Position numbers and translations under genes: made by a program. The notes beneath the pieces were generated by a model. The model did not search any database, was not told the DNA's origin, and was given only the letters and a program-made list of their open reading frames with translations. Positions 41,984 through 51,880 of a stretch of 64,000 nt of DNA are shown one piece after another. This DNA comes from Nostoc sp. JL33 (lineage in GTDB: Bacteria; Cyanobacteriota; Cyanobacteriia; Cyanobacteriales; Nostocaceae). Every line of letters starts with the position of its first letter. Position 1 is the first letter of the stretch. The stretch spans positions 124,001 to 188,000 of the forward strand of contig NZ_JABXKP010000049.1 in the NCBI RefSeq assembly GCF_017114985.1. The letters run 5' to 3'.

Positions 41984-44900
41984 ATGATTATTAGATTTTT
42001 ACTCCGTTGCTACTATAAAATTCTCCACCTCTTCCTTCGTGAACGCGTCCTTCTCTGCGAGACGCTGCGCGAACGCATCCTTCGAGGTTCGTTAAAAAAA
42101 ATTGCACATTCCTCAAGTCGCAAGAGAAAAATACAGTTTATTCTTCTCTTTACATTTATGCTAGGAATGACAGGGTGTAATTTTTTTGGGATCAACTCAA
42201 GTAAAGAACAACTCCCAACAGTTTCCCCACTCACGCCGCCGAAATTACCAGATTGGATTGAACAAATTAGCCCGATTGGGGATGCGAAATCTCTTAACCA
42301 AATCCGCATCCGTTTTAAAGAAGCTTTAATCCCAGTTGAAAGTCTTGATAGTCCAGAACAGCAAAAAATATTACAAAAATTTGCCCTTTCGCCGCCTTTA
42401 CCCGGTCAATTTCGCTTTTTAACACCGCGTATGGTGGGATTTCAAGCTGATAAAGCATTGCCAATAGCGACAAGATTTCAAGTCACTCTCAAAGCAGGTT
42501 TAGCCGATTTAAAAAATCATCACCTAGACAAAGATTTACCTTGGACTTTCAATACCGAATCTATCAACCTGACTAATTTACCTGGTGTCAATCCCATTGA
42601 AAAGGCTGATATTGAACCAATTGATTTACAGCAGAAGTTACAGTTTACTTCAAATGTAGAATTGGATTTAGCTTCTCTACAAGAACATTTACAGTTAATC
42701 CCCGAAGGACAAAACAAGGGTGTAAGCTTTAAAGTTGAATTAAACAAACAAGAAAAACCATTAAAAAATGAAGAAGACCCTTTAGAAAAATTTGACCCTT
42801 CAGCACGCAATTGGATTTATAACCTCATCCCCCAGCAAAATCTCGAAAAAGCAACTCGTTATCGCCTGGTATTTTCTCCCGGAATACGTCCTGATTATGG
42901 TAATCTAGCTACAGAGAAAGAATTTGCCAGTAAGTTAGCAACTTATTCGCCTTTGGCATTTCAGAAAATTAACTTTTACGGACAGCCAGATTCGGGGGGA
43001 ACATTTGGAAGATTTCTTAAAGGGAGTCCACAGTTAGAATTTAATAATATCTTACTCCCAGATTCAGCTAAAGAAAATATTACGATTAATCCAGCACCGA
43101 AAGAAATTTCGAGAATTCTACAAGTAAATGATGAAGATAAAATTGTCGGCATCAATCCTTATGCGCTAGAACCCGCCAAGACTTATACAATTACTATCGG
43201 TGCTAATCTCAAAGATAAGTTTGGACAGACTTTGGGTAAACCTGTCACACTTAAATATGATACTGGAGATTTAGCTGGGGATATCTGGGTACCATCAGAT
43301 TTGAATATTTTCCCCACAAGTAAAGATTTACAGCTAAATATTAGTGCGGGAAATCTGCCAGAATCTAAATACAAAGCAGCTTATCGAGTAGTTAAACCGA
43401 CAGATTTAGTTTATTTTAATAATAGTAGTGATTTATTACCACAACCTTCTGATTGGCAAAGCTTTCAGGTATCGGGTAAGAAAAATCAATCAGTTGACAT
43501 TGCTGTTCCTCTCCGAGAAAAAATAAGTGCTGCTACGGGAATGTTAGCTTACGGAGTGCAAGCCCGCACTAATAAATATCAGGAGAATGGTAAGGAACTG
43601 TGGCGGGAACCGACAACTTACGGTTTAGTTGAATTGACGAATTTGGGCGTATTTACTCAGTGGTTTCCTGAATCAGGCTTAATTCGCGTGAATCATCTTA
43701 CAGATGGTTCGCCAGTGAAAGCGGCTGCTGTGGAAATTTATCAATCAAAATTACAGGCGAAATCTCGCCCGGAACCTATGCCTTGTGCAACAGGTAAAAC
43801 TGATGACAATGGAATTTTTAGAATTGTTCGTGAAGCATTACCGCAATGTTATTCTGGAAATGAAAGCTCTAGTAAATCACCGCAATTATTAGTAATTGCC
43901 CGTGAAAATCAAGATTGGGCATTTGCTAGAACAGAAGAATATAGCGGCAGTTATGGATATGGTATTGATGCGGGTTGGCAAGTTGGTAAACCAGAATCAC
44001 GCGGAGTAATTTTCTCGGATAGACAGTTGTATCAACCAGGCGAAAAAGCTTGGTTGACTGGGTTTACTGACTACTTACAAAAGGGTGCAATTCAGCAAGA
44101 TAAAAATGCTGGTTACCAATTAACTCTGGTAAATCCTGATGGAGAAAAGACCAATTTAGGTACGCAAACTACAAATGAATTTGGCACTTTTTCTCTGAAA
44201 ATGCCAATTAAAACTACTCAGCGTTTAGGCTACTATACAATCCAGGCGAAGGGAAAGAATGGGCAAGAAATTTCTGGAGAATTTCGAGTAGCTGAGTTTA
44301 AGCCACCCAATTTTAAAGTCGAACTCAACTTAGATAAAGAATTTGCTCTCATTGACGAGAAAGTTGATATTAATGCCACAAGTAATTATTTATTTGGTGC
44401 GCCTGTAGAAGGTGGCCAAGCAAAATATTTTATTACTCGCCAGCAGGCTAATTTTATTCCTAAAGGTTGGGAGGAATTTACTTTTGGTAGACAATGGTTG
44501 TGGCCGGAGGAAACTCCTACCATATCTAGTGATGTGTTGCAAACTAATGCCCAACTAGATGTTAATGGTAAAAGTAGTCAGACTGTGAATGTGGCTAATG
44601 ATTTACCATATCCGATGACTTACCGAGTAGATGTGCAAGTTGCAGATGTTTCTAATCTGTCTGTAGCGAATTCTAAAACTTTTACAGCTTTACCAAGTAA
44701 TCGTCTTATCGGGTTAAAAAGTAATTTCATCGCTGATGCTGGTAAGGCTTTTCCCATTGAAGTGATTGTTACTGACCCTACAGGAAAACCGATAACAGGT
44801 CAACGGGTACGCCTGGAATTACAACAGATTAAATACAGCAGCGTCACGCAGTTGGTGGAAGGTAGCCGAACGCCAAAAAATCAAGTTGAATATAAAACAG

Positions 44901-47833
44901 TCGGACAAGCTGAAATTACATCTGCTAGCAATCCGCAATCGGTAAATTTGACAGCACCGGAATCTGCTTCATATCGGATTAGAGTTAATTTTAGCGATGC
45001 CAAAGGCGAATTAAGCGCCACAGATTTACAAATTTGGGCAACTGGAGGAAATCCCGTATTTTGGGGTTCTAGAGAAGAAGATATCTTAGAAGTTAAATTA
45101 GATAAAAAAGAGTTCAAACCTGGTGAAACTGCTACTGCACTAATTCAATCTCCCTATCCAGACGCAGAATTGTACTTTGCTGTAATTAAAGACAAGCCTC
45201 TTTATCAGCAAATTATCAAAGTTCAGGGAGGCACACCAAAAATCCAGTTTCAAGTTACGCCAGAAATGCTGCCAAATGCAGCCATTGAAGCTGTGTTAGT
45301 CAGACAAGGTAAACCCATAAACCAAGTAGAAGCGGGAAGTTTAGAAAACTTGGTGAAGATTGGTTTTACACCTTTTAAAGTTAACTTAGAAGATAAGTAT
45401 TTAAAACTCCAAGTTAAACCAGTGCAAGCATCACTAGAACCTGGTGCAGAGGAAACAGTTCAATTAGAATTGAAGGACAATCAAGGAAACCCCACCAAAG
45501 GACAGTTTACAGTCATGGTGGTAAATGAAGCGGTGTTACAACTTTCTGGTTATCGTCCGCCAGATTTGGTAGATACAGTTTATGCAGAACAGCCAATATC
45601 TACCCGCTTTAGCGATAATCGACCAGATGTAATTTTACAACCACAAGATGTAGCTAAACCCAAAGGTTGGGGTTATGGCGGTGGTTTCTCTACCGGTGCA
45701 GCTAATACTCGTACCCGCACCGATTTTCAAGCCTTAGCTTACTACAACGGTTCTGTCCTCACCGATACAAATGGTACTGCACAGATAACCTTTAAACTCC
45801 CGGACGACTTAACTACATGGCGGGTGATGGCTGTCGCCACCGATGGAAATCTGCGTTTCGGGAATGGGGACGCGACGTTTATCACCACAAAGCCACTGCT
45901 AACTAATGCCATCTTGCCACAATTTGCCCGTCCAGGCGATCGCATCCTCGCTGGTTTATCTGTAACTAATAACACTGGGACTACAGGAAATCTCTCAATT
46001 AATGGCGAACTTAGCGGTAATGTGAAGTTTGTTGATAAAAACCCCACAAATACTTCTTTGCAAACCAAAGCTGAATCTGCAACTCATGCTTATCGCTTTC
46101 CAATCCTGGCGGATAGTGTGGGAGTTGCTAAAGTTCGCTTTACCACTCAGCTAAATACAGCCGCAGATGCTTTTGAAGTTCCTTTGGAAATTAAGCCAAT
46201 TGAAATTACAGAACAAGTCGTTGAAACTGGTGTCACTGAAAAAGAGGTGAAGATTCCTCTGAATGTTGATAAAAATACTTTCCCTGATGCGGGAGGTTTA
46301 GATATTCAATTGGCGAGTACTTTGATAACGGAGATTAAAGCATCAGCAAAGCAAGTTTTAGAAGATGATGATTTGCCGTTTACTGAACCTGCTGCAAGTC
46401 AGTTAATAATTGCGGCTAATTTGCAAACTATTGCCCAAAAATATGGTCAGGCATTTGCAGAATTTAATCCTAGCCAACAGGCAAGTAAATCAATTGAAAA
46501 ATTACAAAAACTCCAAATAGCAGATGGTGGTTTTGCTGCTTTTCCCGGACAAGAGAAATCCGACCCTTGGGTTTCTTCTTATACAGGTGAATCTTTGGCT
46601 AAAGCCAGTCAGGTGTTCCCTAATTTAGTCTATTCTGCAATGGTGTCTCGCCTGAAAGCTTATTTGCAAAAAGTTCTGGCGAATCCTGGAGAATACGATT
46701 TTTGCAAACAGCAATTATGTAAAAGACAACTGCAACTTAATGCTTTAATCGCACTTTCACAAATTGGGGAAAAACGCAATACTTTTCTTGCAGATATTTA
46801 TGGACAACGCAATAACTTTGATGTCGTAACTCAAATTAAACTAGCGCGATACTTATCTCAATTCCCAGAATGGCAAGATGAATCTCAACAGATGGTGAAC
46901 ACATTACAACAAAATATCTATGAAACTGGTCGCACAGCAGTTGTAAGTTTACCAGATAGTTGGGGATGGATGAGTTCATCTACCGCGACGCAGGCGGAAG
47001 CTTTACGATTATTTATTGCCAAGCAGAGTAAACCCGAAGTTATAGATAAGTTATTCCAAAGTCTTCTCGCATTACGACGGAATGGCACATGGCAAACTAA
47101 CTATAATAATGCTCAAGCCTTAACAGCTTTGGTAGAATATAGCCAACTGCAACCCACGCCGCCTAATTTTGTTGCCACAGTGCAATTAGCTGGTAATAAG
47201 TTAGGAGAAAATCGCTTTGAAGGCTATCAAAATCCTAGTTTACAGCTAAATGTGCCGATGAATAAATTACCTCGTGGCCGTAATGATTTAACGCTGCAAA
47301 AATCAGGTAATGGCACTTTGCACTATCTGGTTGCTTATAATTATCGCTTGCAAGGAAATCAATCAGGCAGATTTAACGGCTTACGCATAACACGAGAAAT
47401 TAGTCAAGTAAATAAAGAGAAAGTTTTACAAAAAACAGGTCTTTATGCTTTCGATAAACCCTTGACTTTAACCTCTGGACAGGTGTTTGATATTGGTTTA
47501 GAAATCATCGCCGATCATCCCGTAGATCATATAGTAATTAAAGATCCGCTACCATCGGGTTTTGAGGCGGTGGATGCGAGTTTTCAAACTACCACAGCTG
47601 CATTACAAGCAAAAGCCGATAGCTGGGAACTTGGGTTTAAGAATGTGTACCGCGATCGCATTATCGCCTATGCCGACCACCTAGAACCAGGAGTTTATAG
47701 CTTGCATTACTTAGTCCGTTCTGTGACTCCTGGGACATTTTCTTGGCCTGGTGCCCAAGTTCACTTGCAATATGCACCAGAAGAATTTGGACGTACTGCT
47801 GAGTCTACATTAATACTGGAGGATGGAAAATAA
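41984..47833 (+). CDS. Bacterial alpha-2-macroglobulin family lipoprotein (YfhM-like), without thioester
   Basis: About 1949 residues from the ATG at 41984 (a TTG at 41945 is also in frame). A hydrophobic segment ends in the lipobox LGMTGC, so it is a lipoprotein of the envelope. MG domains follow, with the landmark RGVIFSDRQLYQPGEKAWLTG, the MG7-8 region ATDGNLRFGNGDATFITTKP with the preceding DDLTTWRVMA, and a helical domain with DGGFAAFPGQEKSDPWVSSY. The usual CxEQ thioester at the start of the helical domain is replaced by LPFTEPAASQL, so it cannot trap proteases covalently. The 20 residues around RERVLLCETLRERIL derive from a repeat. It likely guards the periplasm together with PBP1C. 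Confidence 0.92.
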   Translation: MIIRFLLRCYYKILHLFLRERVLLCETLRERILRGSLKKIAHSSSRKRKIQFILLFTFMLGMTGCNFFGINSSKEQLPTVSPLTPPKLPDWIEQISPIGDAKSLNQIRIRFKEALIPVESLDSPEQQKILQKFALSPPLPGQFRFLTPRMVGFQADKALPIATRFQVTLKAGLADLKNHHLDKDLPWTFNTESINLTNLPGVNPIEKADIEPIDLQQKLQFTSNVELDLASLQEHLQLIPEGQNKGVSFKVELNKQEKPLKNEEDPLEKFDPSARNWIYNLIPQQNLEKATRYRLVFSPGIRPDYGNLATEKEFASKLATYSPLAFQKINFYGQPDSGGTFGRFLKGSPQLEFNNILLPDSAKENITINPAPKEISRILQVNDEDKIVGINPYALEPAKTYTITIGANLKDKFGQTLGKPVTLKYDTGDLAGDIWVPSDLNIFPTSKDLQLNISAGNLPESKYKAAYRVVKPTDLVYFNNSSDLLPQPSDWQSFQVSGKKNQSVDIAVPLREKISAATGMLAYGVQARTNKYQENGKELWREPTTYGLVELTNLGVFTQWFPESGLIRVNHLTDGSPVKAAAVEIYQSKLQAKSRPEPMPCATGKTDDNGIFRIVREALPQCYSGNESSSKSPQLLVIARENQDWAFARTEEYSGSYGYGIDAGWQVGKPESRGVIFSDRQLYQPGEKAWLTGFTDYLQKGAIQQDKNAGYQLTLVNPDGEKTNLGTQTTNEFGTFSLKMPIKTTQRLGYYTIQAKGKNGQEISGEFRVAEFKPPNFKVELNLDKEFALIDEKVDINATSNYLFGAPVEGGQAKYFITRQQANFIPKGWEEFTFGRQWLWPEETPTISSDVLQTNAQLDVNGKSSQTVNVANDLPYPMTYRVDVQVADVSNLSVANSKTFTALPSNRLIGLKSNFIADAGKAFPIEVIVTDPTGKPITGQRVRLELQQIKYSSVTQLVEGSRTPKNQVEYKTVGQAEITSASNPQSVNLTAPESASYRIRVNFSDAKGELSATDLQIWATGGNPVFWGSREEDILEVKLDKKEFKPGETATALIQSPYPDAELYFAVIKDKPLYQQIIKVQGGTPKIQFQVTPEMLPNAAIEAVLVRQGKPINQVEAGSLENLVKIGFTPFKVNLEDKYLKLQVKPVQASLEPGAEETVQLELKDNQGNPTKGQFTVMVVNEAVLQLSGYRPPDLVDTVYAEQPISTRFSDNRPDVILQPQDVAKPKGWGYGGGFSTGAANTRTRTDFQALAYYNGSVLTDTNGTAQITFKLPDDLTTWRVMAVATDGNLRFGNGDATFITTKPLLTNAILPQFARPGDRILAGLSVTNNTGTTGNLSINGELSGNVKFVDKNPTNTSLQTKAESATHAYRFPILADSVGVAKVRFTTQLNTAADAFEVPLEIKPIEITEQVVETGVTEKEVKIPLNVDKNTFPDAGGLDIQLASTLITEIKASAKQVLEDDDLPFTEPAASQLIIAANLQTIAQKYGQAFAEFNPSQQASKSIEKLQKLQIADGGFAAFPGQEKSDPWVSSYTGESLAKASQVFPNLVYSAMVSRLKAYLQKVLANPGEYDFCKQQLCKRQLQLNALIALSQIGEKRNTFLADIYGQRNNFDVVTQIKLARYLSQFPEWQDESQQMVNTLQQNIYETGRTAVVSLPDSWGWMSSSTATQAEALRLFIAKQSKPEVIDKLFQSLLALRRNGTWQTNYNNAQALTALVEYSQLQPTPPNFVATVQLAGNKLGENRFEGYQNPSLQLNVPMNKLPRGRNDLTLQKSGNGTLHYLVAYNYRLQGNQSGRFNGLRITREISQVNKEKVLQKTGLYAFDKPLTLTSGQVFDIGLEIIADHPVDHIVIKDPLPSGFEAVDASFQTTTAALQAKADSWELGFKNVYRDRIIAYADHLEPGVYSLHYLVRSVTPGTFSWPGAQVHLQYAPEEFGRTAESTLILEDGK
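42036..42092. repeat. GC-rich repeat inside the N-terminal coding region
   Basis: GAACGCGTCCTTCTCTGCGA and GACGCTGCGCGAACGCATCC are typical interspersed Nostoc repeat sequence (compare CGCTACGCGAACGAG at 10470). It lies in frame between the start and the signal-peptide core. Confidence 0.6.
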
Positions 47834-47912
47834 TAATTGTAGTTTATTGCATTTCTGCAACTGCAAGTAAAGTATAATCAAAATAATCACGGTAAGATTC
47901 GCTCTATTTAGC

Positions 47913-48452
47913 TTGGATAAACCCCAAGAGTTAGTATTAACTAAATTAGAAGAAGGACTACCCGCTATAACTCCATCTTTTGGAGCAGCTTTAGCAGAAG
48001 CTTGTGCGGTGTGTTTGGAGGATCAAGGTCATTTACAGGGTGTAGAACTCACAGTTAATGGAGAATTTACCGCCAGATTTAGACTATATTGGCAACCTGT
48101 TACACAGCAAATGCTCCGTTGCTGGAATGATAAAGAGTTCACCACAGAACAAGCAGCTTATGGCATTGCTTTTATGCTCATCAGACAATTAACTCAGTTT
48201 ACAGTCATTGAGCGATCGCGCAAAGGCACTGGATTTGATTATTGGTTAGGTAGCGAAGATGAAGCAGGTGAACTCCCGTTTCAAAATAAAGTAAGGCTGG
48301 AAGTTTCAGGTATACGTAAAGCAGATGATAGCAGGGTTAGAGCTAGAATAAAACAAAAAATCGAGCAAACTAATCCTTCTGATGGCGAATTTCCAGCCTA
48401 CATTATTATTGTTGAATTTAGCAGACCCCTATCTTTTATTATGGAAAAATGA
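47913..48452 (+). CDS. Hypothetical protein, first gene of a coupled pair
   Basis: The 179-residue product would start at TTG (47913); no ATG occurs before residue 66, and the N-terminus DKPQELVLTKLEEGLPAITP reads well. It is soluble and mixed alpha/beta, with VELTVNGEFTARFRLYWQPV and TEQAAYGIAFMLIRQLTQFT, a W-rich DYWLGSEDEAGELPFQN segment and a final IIIVEFSRPLSFI strand. I do not recognise a family. Its stop overlaps the next ATG (ATGA), so the two are translationally coupled. It follows the alpha-2-macroglobulin gene by 79 bases and might belong to the same transcript. Confidence 0.65.
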   Translation: MDKPQELVLTKLEEGLPAITPSFGAALAEACAVCLEDQGHLQGVELTVNGEFTARFRLYWQPVTQQMLRCWNDKEFTTEQAAYGIAFMLIRQLTQFTVIERSRKGTGFDYWLGSEDEAGELPFQNKVRLEVSGIRKADDSRVRARIKQKIEQTNPSDGEFPAYIIIVEFSRPLSFIMEK

Positions 48453-48850
48453 GTCAGATTCAGGAGTTGCATAAACAGGCGATGGATTTGGCCGAAGCAG
48501 CTTTTATTGCTAAACTCAGAGGAGATTTAAAGCAAGCTAGTCACGTTTCTCGACAAGCTTTTGAAAAAGAATCTCAAGCTGCTGCACTCATTGCCAATCA
48601 ACTTGATGCCGAGCCGACTCGTTCAGTATTACATCGCAGTGCTGCAACTCTTGCAATAGACTGTGGTGAATTTCGAGCGGCAGAACGTTTGATTGCGATC
48701 GCATTATCAGGAAATCCACCCCAAAAAATTGCCCAAGATCTGAAAGATTTATTCATTAAAATAAATTTACGCCCATATTTTGAGCGTCACGGGCTTACTT
48801 TTGATGAAGAAAAATTGCGAAATCTAATAGTAGATAAACAGGGTAGTTGA
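48449..48850 (+). CDS. Small helical protein, second gene of a coupled pair
   Basis: The 133-residue product is almost entirely helical and TPR-like: LHKQAMDLAEAAFIAKLRGD, QAFEKESQAAALIANQLDAE and LHRSAATLAIDCGEFRAAER fit three helix-turn-helix pairs. It overlaps the previous gene by ATGA. Such TPR-like partners usually bind the product of the gene they are coupled to. Function unknown; no catalytic residues evident. Confidence 0.65.
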   Translation: MSQIQELHKQAMDLAEAAFIAKLRGDLKQASHVSRQAFEKESQAAALIANQLDAEPTRSVLHRSAATLAIDCGEFRAAERLIAIALSGNPPQKIAQDLKDLFIKINLRPYFERHGLTFDEEKLRNLIVDKQGS

Positions 48851-48953
48851 AAGACAGGCGATCGCGCTACTCTAAGGGTAATTATAATAAATGGCGATCG
48901 GATTATTGCTTACGCCATCTTGAACCATTCTCTGGTCTGAGACTAAACTATAA

Positions 48954-51743
48954 CTATTTATTTTCATAATATTTTCGTAGTTTTCTCAATACCTTAGCTT
49001 TTCTATTACGACGTATTTTTTTTAATGCCTTATCTGCTTCCTCACGCACCCATTCACTTTTATCAGTGAGAAGAATGTTTAGCTTTTGTTGTAATAACTC
49101 TGAAGTATCACCTAGATTGACTAAAGCCTCAGCTACAAATGTGAGTACAAAAGTCTCTTCCTCTGAAAGCAAATTTTGTAACTCTCGAACCACTAGCTTG
49201 GAGTTATTCCCTAGTTTGCCCAAAGCCTCAGCAGCACTGGCACGTATAGCAAAATCCTGATTTTTGAGCAGCTTTAGTAACTCGTAAACAACTAACTCAG
49301 AGTTATTACCTAAATTGCCCAAAGCCTCAGCAGCGATAAGACGCACACCTAGTTCTTTATCTATCAATAGTATCAGCAGCCCTTGCAGGACTAATTCAGA
49401 AGCAGTATTTAACTTGTACAAAACTTTAGATGCGCTAACACGCACACTCAAATCCTTATTTGCCATCAGTGCTAATAGCTCTTGCAGCAAAGGCTCTGAG
49501 GTATTACCTAACGTACTCAACGCCTCACACGAACTGAGACGTACCAAAGTAATATCATCTGTAAGCATTCTTAATAGTGCTTGCTGTACTAGCTCAGAAG
49601 TATTACCTAAGTTACCCAATGCTTCGACTGCCATACGACGCACTAAAGCAACTTCATCTGTAAGTAGATATAATATTCCTTGTAGAAATGGTTTTGAGTC
49701 ATTGCCTAATATACCTAACGCCTCAGCAGCATTAGCACGCACATTATAATCCACATCTGCAAGCAATACCAGTAGCTTTTCTAGTACAGGATCTGAAGCA
49801 TTGCCTAACTTACCCAACGCCTCAGCAGCACTCCCTCGCACCTTAGCATCCTCATGTTTTAAAGCTCTAAGGATTTCAGGAACCGCAGATTTGGCTAATG
49901 AACCAATATTTCCTATTTCTTCGGCAGCACGTTGCCTATCTTCTGCGTTTGCCTCTGGAGCAGACAAGTTGGTAATAAGTAGCCGAATACGTCGCTTCAT
50001 TTGTTCTTGTTTTAGTACTTCCGGATCTAGTCCTGCGAGTTTACCTAGTTCTTCTGCCACGAAAGCAGGTACTTTAGCCTCTGAGCCTTTAGCAATACAA
50101 CATTCTCTCACTGCCAGCAAAAAACCTTTAATTTCTTCCTGTGGTTTACTCTCCGCTTGTGCCAAGAATTCGCGCCAAAATACCTCATTTTCACAGTAAT
50201 GCTCTAGCAAATATAACCCAGCCAAATACTCAGCCAACGGATCGAGAGCAAAGCGGATTTGGTCGTTATTGTATCCAATTGATTTAATCAGACGCAGATA
50301 ATTTTCAAAATAGTTAAGGCACGCTTCTGCATTAGTTCCACCCAAAGCTACAACAACAGATTCACGTTTTACAGGTTTTGGTTTATAGTCGCCTTCAAGG
50401 CATTTCCAAGCAATTACCTTAGCATCTTCTTTAACAGTGGGGTATTGATTTCTGGTGTCTATTTCCCCCTGGCTATTTAGCTTTTCTAGGTGGTCAATTA
50501 TCAAATCAGGAATGTTGTCAAGGGAACTTTCTGATGCTGATGAATTCTCTTTAGCGTTAATCATCCGCTCTGCATAAAGTTTAGCCAGTAAAACTGTAAT
50601 TGTTTTCTTGTCTCCTACTATGCGTGCGAGTTGGGCACATTCTTGCAAAAATTCCTCCTGTTCATCCTCAAATAGAGTCCACTTTTCGCACTTCTTCAAG
50701 TACTGTTCGATAAAATATGCTAACTTCCCACCATCAAAGCGGAGAGTCTTAATTTTGCAGTCAATTCCTTGAAATTTTTCCTCAAGGCGTGAGGTAACTA
50801 TTAAAGCATTAGCTGAAAATTTTAGATCATTAGGATTAATCTTACCTTGGGTTGGTTTACTCATCTCTGATAAATGATCCACAATCAAGAGAATTCGGCG
50901 CTGTCGCAGGAGTTGTTCTACGAGCAATTCATCAACAATTGTTTGCTCACTATCGATCAATTCCTGGATCTGTCCCATAATTGCTTCTATCAGAGGCTTC
51001 ATCCCTTCCCCTGGTTGCGAGTCAAGTTCTTCCTCAATTAGAACTGGTAACATCAAGTGTGTAGTCAGGCGTTTGGACTTGTCTTTTTCCATTGCCCATT
51101 TAGCAATCTGGCAGGCAATCGTCGTTTTTCCCGAACCTCCCTCTCCCCAAATCAGTAGTCGTACTCGCTTTTCTTGGGCAAAGCTTTCTCTTAATGTTTC
51201 CGCTGTTAATTCCTCTATTTCTTGCTTATTTAATAGCACTGGGAGAGAAACATAATCCTTGCGCTCATCAACAGTTTCATTCTCCAGAAATTTCTTCTGG
51301 AAAATATCAATGTGTTTCCCAACCCAAGCATCTAGAACTCTGGAACGGTACTTGAGCCAAATCACAAAACCAAGTGGGAGTTTGAACTCTGGGAACATTC
51401 CTATTTTTGGAATCTTCACTTCCGCAGGTAGTCGGAGTAGCAATAGAGGATAAAACCGCAGAACTCCCAGGTACAAAACCACTACAATCCCAAATGCAGC
51501 GGCTGTTACAGTCCAAGGTAGATCCTGTTTTTTCTCTTGCGTTGGCGGATTTGTCTTTATTACCTCAGCAGGTTTAATCGATTGTGGTGTAGATTGCGCT
51601 GATGTTTGAGCAGACAAGAGACTATTGTTTTGCTTAGTATTTGCTTGCGCCCAATTATGACTTGTCAACAACAGGGGAAATGCAACTCCCAAAAGGGAAA
51701 CTTTCAGCAATCCTAAGAAAGGTAGCCTTGTATACTTATTCAT
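48954..51743 (-). CDS. Membrane-anchored NACHT-like NTPase with C-terminal HEAT repeats
   Basis: The 929-residue protein has a signal-like N-terminus (to about residue 33), a linker, a membrane helix at about 75-97 (WTVTAAAFGIVVVLYLGVL), then a P-loop NTPase: Walker A GEGGSGKTT at 200-208, Walker B ILLIVDHLSEM at about 284-294 and a sensor-like ALIVTSRLEE at about 313. After a helical region (about 480-620, with FALDPLAEYLAGLYLLEHY typical of NACHT/STAND proteins) come about eight HEAT/PBS-lyase-like repeats with the recurring AAEALGxLGNxSE. STAND proteins of this kind act as sensor switches in signalling or phage defence; the membrane anchor without an effector domain is unusual. Monocistronic. 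Confidence 0.8.
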   Translation of the reverse strand: MNKYTRLPFLGLLKVSLLGVAFPLLLTSHNWAQANTKQNNSLLSAQTSAQSTPQSIKPAEVIKTNPPTQEKKQDLPWTVTAAAFGIVVVLYLGVLRFYPLLLLRLPAEVKIPKIGMFPEFKLPLGFVIWLKYRSRVLDAWVGKHIDIFQKKFLENETVDERKDYVSLPVLLNKQEIEELTAETLRESFAQEKRVRLLIWGEGGSGKTTIACQIAKWAMEKDKSKRLTTHLMLPVLIEEELDSQPGEGMKPLIEAIMGQIQELIDSEQTIVDELLVEQLLRQRRILLIVDHLSEMSKPTQGKINPNDLKFSANALIVTSRLEEKFQGIDCKIKTLRFDGGKLAYFIEQYLKKCEKWTLFEDEQEEFLQECAQLARIVGDKKTITVLLAKLYAERMINAKENSSASESSLDNIPDLIIDHLEKLNSQGEIDTRNQYPTVKEDAKVIAWKCLEGDYKPKPVKRESVVVALGGTNAEACLNYFENYLRLIKSIGYNNDQIRFALDPLAEYLAGLYLLEHYCENEVFWREFLAQAESKPQEEIKGFLLAVRECCIAKGSEAKVPAFVAEELGKLAGLDPEVLKQEQMKRRIRLLITNLSAPEANAEDRQRAAEEIGNIGSLAKSAVPEILRALKHEDAKVRGSAAEALGKLGNASDPVLEKLLVLLADVDYNVRANAAEALGILGNDSKPFLQGILYLLTDEVALVRRMAVEALGNLGNTSELVQQALLRMLTDDITLVRLSSCEALSTLGNTSEPLLQELLALMANKDLSVRVSASKVLYKLNTASELVLQGLLILLIDKELGVRLIAAEALGNLGNNSELVVYELLKLLKNQDFAIRASAAEALGKLGNNSKLVVRELQNLLSEEETFVLTFVAEALVNLGDTSELLQQKLNILLTDKSEWVREEADKALKKIRRNRKAKVLRKLRKYYENK

Positions 51744-51880
51744 GAACTGGGCGCAGGAGGTAGGTTACTGAGATTTTATGGTAATTATCACGTTTTGCCC
51801 AGGTAAACTAGTGTAGACGCACTCAAGGCTTCTCGCTAAATAATCGCTCTTTGCCAGCTATAACCAAATTACAAATGCGA

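Noticed and set aside
49066..50199. Plus-strand ORFs opposite the HEAT repeats
   Set aside because: Antisense shadows of the leucine-rich repeat coding sequence; the minus frame has clear domain motifs.
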